Source: Porphyra umbilicalis
Lineage: Eukaryota; Rhodophyta; Bangiophyceae; Bangiales; Bangiaceae
DNA: 64,000 bases
Assembly (NCBI GenBank): GCA_002049455.2
Contig: KV918767.1
Coordinates: 1 to 64,000, forward strand
Direction of reading: 5' to 3'
Every line of letters starts with the position of its first letter. Position 1 is the stretch's first letter. A program made the translations under genes and the position numbers. Below the pieces are notes generated by a model. The model did not search any database. It saw only the letters and a program-made list of their open reading frames with translations, and was not told the DNA's origin. Shown here piece after piece: positions 55,570 to 64,000 of the stretch.

Positions 55570-57420
55570 GGCGCAGATGCCGCGGGTCGTGTGGTCGGGC
55601 GCCGGGGTGTACGCCGCTGCCATTGGGGTTAAGGCGGGCGCGAGGGACTCGCCACGAACCTCGCCGCGGGACGCGCCCGCCGCGCGGCCGACCGGGGGGG
55701 GGGAAGTGCGGCGGGCGATACGCCTCCCTTCTACCTCCGCCGCTTGAGTTTGTTCCCGGCACCGCCGCCCCATACCGGCAGGCGTCTTGGGTGTGCGGCG
55801 GCGAACGCGGCGGCTGCCGGCGGCGGCGGCGCGTACGTCGGCGGCGGTGCGACGGGCACCAACGGCGGCATCCTCCGCGCGGCCGTCAAGGCCGAGCGCT
55901 CCCTCCTCGACGTCCTTGAAGCGGCCGCCACGTCGGGCAGCGCGTGGCAGCCGCGGAACAACGGGCAGGTTGCGGTCGCGTCGACGGCGTCCGCGGCGGT
56001 GGCTGCCGCAGCCGTGTCGCCGACCGTCAGTGGCGGCGAGGACGCGTCGGGGACGGCGGCCGTGGCGGCGCCTGCCACGCGGGTGGGAACGGCGCGGCAA
56101 GCCACGTCGACCGCCCAGATCTCCGTCAGCAATCCCGCGCTTCTCCTCGGCGTGGCCGCCGCGGCGGGTCGCCGGGGCGGGCACGCCCCGCTTGGCCCCG
56201 CCGCCGCAGACTCTACGGCCTCGGCGCACCCCCCCCCCACGCCTGCCACCGCAGCCGCCGCCGCACCGGCGGCCGTGTCGCTCGGCGACACGGCGTACGA
56301 GGGCCTACGGTCGACGATCCGGGGCGGGCTGACGGCGGGTAAGGCGGCAGGCGCGCTGCCCGATGCGGACGGCCGCCTGGTGGCGTGCCGCGCCGCTCGC
56401 CGCCGCGCCGCCCGCCTCGCGCCACGGCCGCCGCCGCCGCTGACGACGGCGTGCGCGTTTTGGGCGGCGTGGCGGCGGCGACGGCGGCGGCGGCGGTGCG
56501 GCGGCGACGGCGGCGACGGCGGCAAGGGCGGTGTTTTGGTGCGGGCGGGGGGTTTGGGTGCGGGGGGTGCGGCGGGCGGCGACCGCGGGGGATTCACCTC
56601 CCCCCGCGGCGGCGGCGGGCGGCGCGATCGGCGTCGCGCCGCTCGCCGCCGCGCCGCCCGCCTCGCGCCACGGCTGCCGCTGCCGCTGACGACGGCGCGC
56701 GCGTTTTGGGCGGCGTGGCGGCGGCGACGGCGGCGGCGGCGGTGCGGCGGCGACGGCGGCGACGGCGGCAAGGGCGGTGTTTTGGTGCGGGCGGGGGGTT
56801 TGGGTGCGGGGGGTGCGGCGGGCGGCGACCGCGGGGGATTCACCTCCCCCCGCGGCGGCGGCGGGCGGCGCGATCGGCGTCGCGCCGCTCGCCGCCGCGC
56901 CGCCCGCCTCGCGCCACGGCTGCCGCTGCCGCTGACGACGGCGCGCGCGTTTTGGGCGGCGTGGCGGCGGCGACGGCGGCGGCGGCGGTGCGGCGGCGAC
57001 GGCGGCGACGGCGGCAAGGGCGGTGTTTTGGTGCGGGCGGGGGGTTTGGGTGCGGGGGGTGCGGCGGGCGGCGACCGCGGGGGATTCACCTCCCCCCGCG
57101 GCGGCGGCGGGCGGCGCGATCGGCGTCGCGCCGCTCGCCGCCGCGCCGCCCGCCTCGCGCCACGGCTGCCGCTGCCGCTGACGACGGCGCGCGCGTTTTG
57201 GGCGGCGTGGCGGCGGCGACGGCGGCGGCGGCGGTGCGGCGGCGACGGCGGCGACGGCGGCAAGGGCGGTGTTTTGGTGCGGGCGGGGGGTTTGGGTGCG
57301 GGGGGTGCGGCGGGCGGCGACCGCGGGGGATTCACCTCCCCCCGCGGCGGCGGCGGGCGGCGCGATCGGCGTCGCGCCGCTCGCCGTCGCGTCGCCCGCA
57401 GCGGCAGCGGCGCCCTAATT
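55570..57420 (+). CDS. Ala/Gly-rich protein of unknown family, C-terminal half made of tandem repeats
   Basis: Protein-like sequence starts near MPRVVWSGAGVYAAAIGVKAG (about 55577). After a G run (55691-55698) that probably shifts the frame, it continues in the frame containing GGILRAAVKAERSLLDVLEAA, SAWQPRNNGQVAVAS and VSLGDTAYEGLRSTIRGGL up to about 56380. It then runs into four 246-base repeats, which keep the frame (82 codons each). No family is recognised, no catalytic motif is seen, and the start and end are not secure. The - strand frame over the same bases is also open but reads as a histidine/arginine/proline shadow. Confidence 0.35.
56391..57420. repeat. 246-bp tandem repeat, four copies plus a partial
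   Basis: The word CGCCGCTCGC recurs at 56391, 56637, 56883, 57129 and 57375, exactly 246 bases apart. Copies from 56637 on look identical by eye; the first differs at a few positions. Each unit contains ATTCACCTCC between complementary GGGGG and CCCCC arms, a possible hairpin. 246 is a multiple of three, so long frames persist on both strands. Confidence 0.93.
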
Positions 57421-58087
57421 GCACGACCCGCTTTTCACGGTTGGGACGGGGAAGGCAGCGGCAGCGGGGCACGCGCGGGCACCCCTCCGCCACGCGCGTC
57501 CACCCCCACCCCTAGTTGGTCATAGGCCCCCTCATCCACACGCGCGTCGTGCGCCCTCTCGTCGCCGCCGTGTCGCCGGCGATTGCGGCCGCGGCAGCAC
57601 CTGCCGGTCTTCCCCCTTCCCCCGGTGCCGCCGCAGCCGGCTGTGCCCGCACCGGTGGCCGTCGATGCCGCGCAGGTGCTCGGCAGCGTGTGCTGAGTCG
57701 GTGGGCGGCGGTGCCGCCGCGCCCTATGTTTTTTATGTGGAGGTGGTCCGACTGCTCGGGGGGGTCCTCGTGCTCGCCGCCGCCGGAGGGGGGTGGGGCG
57801 CCGCCGCTGTTGCTGCGGTCGGCGGCCGCCGACCATCGGCGGGCGCGCCTGACGGCAGGTAGGCAGCAGCAGCCTTTGCAGGCGGCGGCGGCTTAGGGGG
57901 CGGCGGCGGCGGTGGAGGCGCACAGGGCGGCCCCCCCCGTGCTCCTTGCGCTCGTTACCGGCCGCCACCATGACGACGTCCTTTTCGTGGCAGGGCATGG
58001 CGCCATCGCTGCTCTGAGGCGGCGCCGGCGGTGTGCACGAGCAGTACGTCCCGTGGCTGCGACAAATGTAAATACATAAACTACTGT
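57421..58087. other. GC-rich stretch, fragmentary coding character
   Basis: Short + strand segments such as LIARPAFHGWDGEG look protein-like but shift between frames. No gene model is possible. Confidence 0.3.
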
Positions 58088-59290
58088 TTTTCCAATCCCA
58101 GTCACCCACAATTCAATTCCTCAACCAACTGCTGGCCGCATTTGCACGAATGAAGCCGTGATGGATGGATGGGGTCCTCGGCGTCACGTATCGGCGTTTC
58201 CAGGAGGCGGCAGAGCCGTCTTCCTCCGCGGCGGACCTCACGCGGACCTCGACCGCCGCAACCGCCGCCTGCCAGCCCCCCGCTGGTTCGGCGGGGCGGC
58301 TGCACGGGGGCACCCGCAGTGTGCAACCCGACAGCGAGCCGGACGTTGACATCTTTGACGGCCGTCGGCTCTCTTGTCATGGATATGGCGGACGGTGGTG
58401 CCCCCGCGGGGCGGCAATTGCGGTAAAATCGGTGCCGGGACACGCGTCGGCGGTGGTAGTGCGCCGTCGACGGCATCGGCAGCTAACTTAAACTGCTCGT
58501 CGACGTACCCCACTCGGCGCTGCTGCTTTCCAGCCTCGTGGATGATGGCAAAGTGGTGGGACGGCGCGCGCCTCTTCTTTGCCTACAACCTGGGCGGAGG
58601 GGCCGCCGAAAATACAACCGACGGGGCGGCTAGTGTGGCCGGCGTGCCGAGCGTGACGCTTACCCGCCGCCCGCCCGTCGTACGGCGCGCGTCGACCGGC
58701 GCGCCGGCCTTGCCCGTGGCGCCCGCCAACCGGTGGTATGTGTGCGAAACGCGCCACGCGCGGGGGCGCGAGAGGGAGTCGCCCTCCCTGTCGATAGCGC
58801 GGCCGCAGTGGACGTCCCCGACGGCTCCGCCGCAGGTCGACGAGGGCGCGCGTGTGCGGCGGAGCGCCGCACCGCTGTGGCTGACGGCGCGCGTGACGGG
58901 GGGGGCGCTTCTGTCGGACGGCCGTGGCCGCCTCTATGGGTATAGTCAGGGGCGTGTTTGTCGCGGGGTACCGGCAAGTCCGGCTGCTCCACGTCGAGTG
59001 GGACCGGGCGGCGCTGGTGGTGGCGTTTCGGTCTCATGCGCCGTCGCTGCCGGTCACGGCGGGGGGGGGGCCCACCCGGTCGAGATGTAAACTACTTAAT
59101 TTTCGATCCCGGTCACCTAAGACTCAATTCGGCAACCCACTGTTGGCCGTATTGCACGCATGCAAGTCAAGATGGGTGGGGACTTCGACGTGGAGTGTCG
59201 GCGTTGCCAGCAGGCGGCGCCCGCTACCTCCTATACCAGCCGTACCCGGACCTTGACGGCGGCAGTCGCCGCCAGGCAGTCCCCCCCGCC
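58088..59290 (+). repeat. Diverged direct duplication (58088-58310 and 59098-59290)
   Basis: The two segments share the same order of words: TTTTCCAATCCCAGTCACC... against TTTTCGATCCCGGTCACC..., then CAATTC, CTG(C/T)TGGCCG, TATCGGCGTTTCCAGGAGGC against TGTCGGCGTTGCCAGCAGGC, and GGACCT(C/T)GAC. Divergence is considerable, so the duplication is old. Confidence 0.6.
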
Positions 59291-59911
59291 GGGGTGGCCC
59301 GCCGGCGCGACGGCCATCACCACTGGCGCTGCTCGTCAAACGCCGGCGGCTGTACTCGATCGAGAAGTCGTCTTCGGTTCCGCGCCACCGACCGTTTTGG
59401 CGCGGTGCGTTGCCCCGTGGTTGCCGACACCGACCATGCCCGCCCGCGCCCGCGACAGCCCCCCGCCCCCCCGCCCCCCCCGCCTCTGCCTGCCACCATG
59501 TCCGGCGACACGCCGCGGCCCGACAGCGCCCTTGAGCACCTGCTGCTTCCTCACGCCTTACTCGCGGCGGCCCCAGCTCTACCGGCCATCTCCTGAGCGG
59601 GCGCAGCGGTTTACCCGCTGACCAGCTCCCTGCCGCAGTATTTTGTATCGGCGACGGCCCTCTGGCGTGCCGCCATCCCCCCTGCATCCCCACTGGAGCG
59701 CGAACGGTCGCCGAACGGCGACCGGTGGCGGCGAGGGCTCCGCCGCCGCAACCCCCGCCGGACGGCGCCGTGGGAGCGCAAGGCAGCCACCCCGGCGCCC
59801 TGCGCACGCCCGCCGACTGTGTGCGTCGCCCGCGACGGGGAAGGGAGTGATTTCGACGACAGCGTGTTGCGTCACCATTTTATGCTTGGGTCAGGGGGGG
59901 GTGGGCAAGGA

Positions 59912-59932
59912 GGGGGGGGGGGGGGGGGGGGG
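59912..59932. repeat. Run of 21 G
   Basis: G homopolymer within the degraded gene region, exactly where the protein-like frame is lost. Confidence 0.8.
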
Positions 59933-60130
59933 TTGCCTCGGCGGCTCGCCGGCGGCGGCGGCGCCTGCTGCCGCAGTGCGCGTTGACCGCAGGGGAGGAG
60001 GCGCGGGGCACGACGACGAGCCATGCGAGTCCCTCCGACGCTGGGCGGTGTTTCAGGCTTAGCGGGCGCTCCTGCACAACGTGGCGCTCGCGCGCTCGCT
60101 CGGAAAGGACGACGACCTGTGAGGAAGCGG

Positions 60131-61168
60131 CTCCGCAACCGGCAGCGGTGCCTGCCGCCGCCATCAATCCTCGGCGTCTGCTTCGTCCCTGTTGCGCGCC
60201 GTGGGCGGCGGCGGCCGCGTCGGCGACGCCGGCGGCGCGTACGGCGTCCGCATGGTCGGCGGCGATGCGCGCCTGGCGCGCCACCATAGTATGTCTGAGG
60301 GCTGAATGCGGCGCTGTCCGCGCTGGCAGCGGCGCTGGAGACTGCCCACCGCGCGCGCGCGGAGGCGGCGGCCACGGACGGGCTGGCGGCGGCGGCGGAT
60401 TGGGCCCTCAGGAATCCGGAGGGAGGATGCTGTGCAGCGGCTCTCGACGCGTGGCGACCTCCGCCTTTGCCACCGCAGCCGTCGTCGGGGCGGTTGCCGT
60501 GTCGAGGAGGGAGCGGGGGCGTTTTCGTCGCCGAGCCGTAGCGGGGGGGGGGGGGGGGGGGGGGGTTGCCACCGGCGGTGCCCCCACCGCCACCGCCACG
60601 GACGCGGCGCGTCCGACGACAATGGTGGCGGGGAGGGGGGGGATTGCCCGCTGTGGAGGAGGCGAGCGAGGTGTAGGTGGAACAGCAGGAGGGGGTGGAA
60701 TTTCTCACCCTCCGCGCTGGCCGCGCCGCCCACATCCACTCGGGCGCTTTTGCCGCTGGGGCTCGGCCGCAGTAATAACGGCAAGTAGGTGGTCGGGCGG
60801 GGGGTGCGCGTGGTGGTTGGGAATGGGGCGGCGGCTATTGCGGCGGTCGCAGGGGGTTGACCGCCCCGGCGGCGACGACGCGAGTATCACCACCAACGGT
60901 CGCGGTGACCGTGGTGACTCTCTGGTAACACTGCAACCCGCGGAGAGATGTCTTACCCCCCCGCTGCATTCTCACTCGGTCCCCGCCCGTCCACTACCGG
61001 CTCACCGGCTCCGTGCCGGCGAGCACACTGCGCACGAGGACGCCGTTTTGCTCAGTCGCGTCGTTCATCTACCTCCCGTCAGCAGGAGCAGCCACACTTG
61101 TCGGTGAATACTTTTACTTTGTTCTGTGTGCTATCTGGCAGGCGGCGCTGCAAGATGAAAAAGAGAGT
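60131..61168. other. Stretch without firm gene
   Basis: Contains a run of 23 G (60543-60565). Shadow frames on both strands; nothing recognisable. Confidence 0.4.
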
Positions 61169-62407
61169 TCATTTATTGCGAGACGACACCCGCCGAGCGC
61201 GAGGCGAATGGGTGACCGTTTCGGAACCGAATGGAAGCACGTAAAAAGTGCTCTTCTTCGACGACGACCGGCCGATGTCCGCATACCAATGCCAGCGGTG
61301 ACTAAGGCCGATGGACGCCGCACCGCGATGCACAAGATCCTGGCGAAAGATGAGGACGTCACCAGCATTAAGGATGACGGTTGTACACGGGATGGGCTTC
61401 GTCATGCTCCCGCCAGACGCGGCCGGCAGGAACCGATGCGACCCAGAAAACACGTCCACCTTGGTCCCATTCTGCACGGCCATCAGTAGTGACAGCTTCG
61501 GTGCGTCCGTCCCCAGCATCTCGGAGGGCCGGATGTTGTCAACGTGCATAAGCTGCTGCGGGCACTCCCCCTTGCTCCGTAACAGCGTCGGCCCCAACAT
61601 GACGTAGGGCTCACCCTTGATCACGGCTTCTGCGTCCTCCCAACCAGCAGCACCCCCGGCTCCCCCAGCATCGCCAACGTCCTCGTCCACAGCGGGTGCG
61701 CCCCCCCCCGCATCCTTGCCGCTGACCGCAGCCCCCCGCCCGTCGCCCGCACGCGCTCCTCGCTTCCCCCGCGGACCACCTTGGCCCAGTCCCAAGCTGA
61801 TGATGTAGAGCATGTCGTCTGCCACCCGGTGCATCGAAATCCAGTCGTCAAAGTCGTGGGTCGAGAGGTTGGCCAGGGGCGCCGGCGCCCGGCCTCCAAA
61901 CTTGCGCATGAAGTGCCCCCCCTTTGGCAGGTCCGTAGGCTACTGCAATCCGGCCGCCAACAGCTGCTCCAACGAGCGGTCGTTGAACATCACCTCAAAC
62001 GTGTCGTCGTCTAGGGCGGCGCACAATCTGCCAATGTTGCCGACGACCTCCTCGTCCCGCACGCTGCGCAAGACCACCCAGCCGTCGGAAAGCCATCCGA
62101 GCTTGGATGGCAGCTCGGACATGGCGGTCTTCAGGGGGAGCGCCCCTCCGCGTTTGGGTAGACAACGCCGCGCAGCGTCACGTCCCACAGCCTCGCCCCC
62201 TGCCGCGCTACGCCACCGCACGCCGCTCACCTCCGGGTTGCCCCCTGCCGAGAAGCTGTTGGCGACGTCGCTGGCCCCCCGAGCACTCCTCGCCGCTCCT
62301 TGCCCGGAAACACCGCCAGCCCAGCGGCGGTGCTTCTTGCCGCCGTTCCGCCGCGGGCGGTCGGACCGCCTGCGCGGAACCTTCTGCGCCGCGTTCGAAG
62401 CCGCCAT
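61169..62407 (-). pseudogene. 2-oxoglutarate/Fe(II) dioxygenase-like (PhyH-type) protein with one in-frame stop
   Basis: Same frame throughout from the ATG at 62407 (context AACATGG) to the stop at 61169, about 411 codons, broken only by a TAG at 61942-61940. The N-terminal part is basic and Gly/Ala-rich, then SKLGWLSDGWVVLRSV and NDRSLEQLLAAGLQ precede the stop. After it come PKGGHFMRKFGG, DDMLYIISLGLGQ and the iron ligands: H-x-D in MHVDNIRPSE and, ~70 residues later, H in DLVHRGAAS, with GSHRFLP and VILNAGDVLIFRQ between. This spacing fits phytanoyl-CoA-dioxygenase-like enzymes. A nearby Arg (HRWHWYADIGR) could bind 2-oxoglutarate. The substrate is unknown. The stop could be a null allele, a sequencing error or recoding; otherwise the gene looks intact. 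Confidence 0.6.
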
Positions 62408-63224
62408 GTTCTCCAGGGAAAAAACGCAGGCGAGAACGTCGGTCGGGGGGATGGGTCGCCGGTGCGGCCGGTGGTCGAGTGTTGTGCAGACAGGGGAGCG
62501 GGCTGTCGCGGCGACGGCTGAGGAACCCAATCACTCGTTGCTCCCGAAACTCGACGGCGAGCCAGGCGGCACCATGAAAAGTCCGAAGGAGAAGTAACTG
62601 GCACTCGTGGGAACGGTTGTCAGTCACGCCGATGAGCCGAGGTGATGGGAAATCATTTCGCCCCCACATGCCGCCGACTATTCAGCACATCATCACTGGC
62701 ACGTCCACCTGTAGACCATCCCCCCTGCGCCGACCTTCAAACTGGCTCAGTCACGCAGAATCGTGCGGAGGCTCTGTCACAAAGGTCCCCCCTCAGGCTC
62801 CCCCGCGCCGGCCCTCACACCGCGTCCCCCACGCCCACTCGTTCACTGGCAAGTTCGCGCACCCCCCCCCGCCGCTGCTCATGAGCTGGCTGCCGCGTCC
62901 CCCCTGCCCTGTCTTTGTCATCCATGCCGCCTCTCTCGCCACCAGACCACCTCAAGCCCGACGTCGCACGCCCTTACACCGCTGCTCTGTCACCGTACAA
63001 TGGACGGACTCCCGGCGCCGGCCTTCATACCACCTCTCGCACGCCCGCTCCGGTACCGGTCAAATCAGGTAGGCCCCGACACAGCGCAATTTAAAGGTCC
63101 CTTCCACTCGCTCCGGTGCACCTCCGTCCGATCCCCGTCTCACTTGGACGTGCCGTACAAAAGACCTCGTCGACATTTTGCCGCTCCTGCGACCGTCCAA
63201 ATGGCACGACTGTCGCGCCACCCT
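62408..63224. other. Promoter side of the dioxygenase gene and C-rich spacer
   Basis: No gene is seen. Three imperfect copies of a CGCCGGCCCTCACACC...CACGCCC-type segment occur at about 62725, 62808 and 63015. Confidence 0.4.
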
Positions 63225-64000
63225 AGAGGCGCGCACCGTCAGGGCCCGAGCGGCTCGACGGGCTTGCCGTCGGGGGCAGTCACGTCCACGACGGCGCGCA
63301 CCGTCGGGGCCCTTGTGGCTCGACGGGCACGTCGTTGTGCGCGGTGAGGGTCACGCCGTCGCGCACCGTCGGGGCCCACGCGGCTCGACGGGCGCGTCGC
63401 TGATGCCGTCCATTGCCACGATGGCGCGCACCGTCGGGGCCCTTGTGGCTCGACGGGCGCGTCGTTGGTCGCGGCTACGGTCACGTTGTCGCGCACCGTC
63501 GGGGCCCTTGTGGCTCGACGGGTGCCTCGCTCTTAGCAACGACGCCTACGGCAGTGTGCACCGTCGGGGTCGACATGGATCTACGGGCGCCTCGTTGATG
63601 CTGTCGACGGCCAAGATGGCGCGCACAATCGGGACCGACGCGGCTCGGTGGGGGCGACGTCCGGCGCGGCGCCGGCCACAACGGCTCGCACCGACGGATC
63701 CCTTGTGGCTTGATGGGCGCACCGTTGGACGGTGTCACGGTCACGACGGCGCGCACCGTCGCGGACCATGCGGCTCGACGGGCGCGCTGCTGATGCCGTC
63801 GACAGCCACGATGGCGCACACCGTCGGGGCCGACGCGGCTCGACAGGCACATCGTCAATGCTGTCGATGGCCACGATGGCGAACACCGTCGAGGCGGACG
63901 CGGCTCAGTGAAGGCGACGTCCGGCGCGGCGACGGCCACGACAGCGCGCACCGTCGGGGCCCTCGAGGCTCGACGGGCGCGTTGTTGGTCGCGGCGACGG
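63225..64000. repeat. 65-bp minisatellite reaching the window end
   Basis: The word GCGCACCGTC or a near variant recurs at 63231, 63296, 63361, 63426, 63491, 63556, 63621 and 63686, exactly 65 bases apart, and continues to the end. Each unit also holds GGGGCC...GGCTCGACGGGCGC. About twelve copies are visible. 65 is not a multiple of three, so the open frames across it are by-products. Confidence 0.93.

Larger units (their letters stand above)
58088..60130 (+). pseudogene. Degraded or badly framed gene region with an internal duplication
   Basis: Protein-like + strand segments occur in varying frames: SQSPTIQFLNQLLAAFARM (58090), VFVAGYRQVRLLHVEWDRAA (58950), SRSPKTQFGNPLLAVLHACK (59105), PQYFVSATALWRAAIPPASP (59635), SDFDDSVLRHHFMLGSG (59845) and RALLHNVALARSLGKDDDL (60065). 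They are separated by stops and G runs. The first and third of these are related (see the duplication entry). No family is recognised. It may be a many-exon gene, a decayed tandem pair or a gene distorted by homopolymer errors. Confidence 0.3.

Noticed and set aside
55731-57335. 534-codon - strand frame with strongly repeated PPRSPPAAPPAPKPPARTKT-type sequence
   Set aside because: It is the antisense reading of the 246-bp tandem repeat. The + strand upstream part has better protein character.
63225-64000. CRISPR-like array, because of the regular spacing
   Set aside because: There is no short conserved repeat alternating with unrelated spacers of equal size. Units are similar along their whole length and the genome is eukaryotic, so this is a minisatellite.

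Overview
The window looks like nuclear DNA of a very GC-rich eukaryote. It has spliced genes with introns of about 150-400 bases, eukaryote-specific families (PPIL3-type cyclophilin, a C16orf72/HAPSTR1-like protein, METTL5, SPRY, bZIP, C2H2), a Ty1/copia element and several eukaryotic DNA transposons. Extreme GC, alanine/glycine/proline-rich proteins, compact genes and abundant minisatellites would suit a bangiophyte red alga of the Porphyra/Pyropia type. That is an inference from overall character, not a demonstrated identity. Because GC is so high, stop codons are rare and most long open frames are shadows. I called genes only where a family motif, a splice-consistent exon chain or a clear membrane/low-complexity architecture supports them.

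Layout. 1-5 kb: a large C2H2 zinc-finger regulator (+). 5.5-6.7 kb: a four-exon PPIL3-like cyclophilin (+). 7.1-8.4 kb: a two-exon HAPSTR1-like gene (-). 9.6-17.6 kb: a single-pass membrane protein gene (-) whose only intron holds a 5.8-kb Ty1/copia element with identical LTRs. 18.4-19.1 kb: a non-autonomous TIR element. 20.7-24.2 kb: a tetraspan membrane protein (+) converging on a SPRY protein (-). 27.1-27.7 kb: a 20-bp minisatellite. 28.3-30.4 kb: an intron-less 703-residue unknown protein (-). 32-38.7 kb: a Plavaka-type (CACTA-related) transposase with introns and a MITE inside it. 39.0-39.8 kb: a 74-bp minisatellite. 40.2-42.9 kb: an RNase H-domain protein (+) converging on METTL5 (-). 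44.6-45.9 kb: a bZIP factor (-). 47.9-48.5 kb: a PIF/Harbinger-type MITE. 52.3-54.5 kb: a tyrosine-recombinase (Crypton-like) element split by another MITE. 55.5-60.8 kb: a low-complexity region with a 246-bp in-frame tandem repeat and diverged duplicated segments. 61.2-62.4 kb: a 2-oxoglutarate dioxygenase-like gene (-) carrying one in-frame stop. 63.2-64.0 kb: a 65-bp minisatellite running out of the window.

Three window-wide patterns stand out. First, reconstructed introns mostly begin GTACGT/GTACGC rather than GTAAGT. Second, several genes otherwise recognisable by homology change reading frame within or near runs of 9 or more G or C. Third, four non-autonomous TIR elements occur, two of them inside other transposons' genes; one of these lies between plausible splice sites. 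The genes show no operon-like grouping. They are ordinary housekeeping, regulatory and membrane genes separated by transposons and minisatellites.
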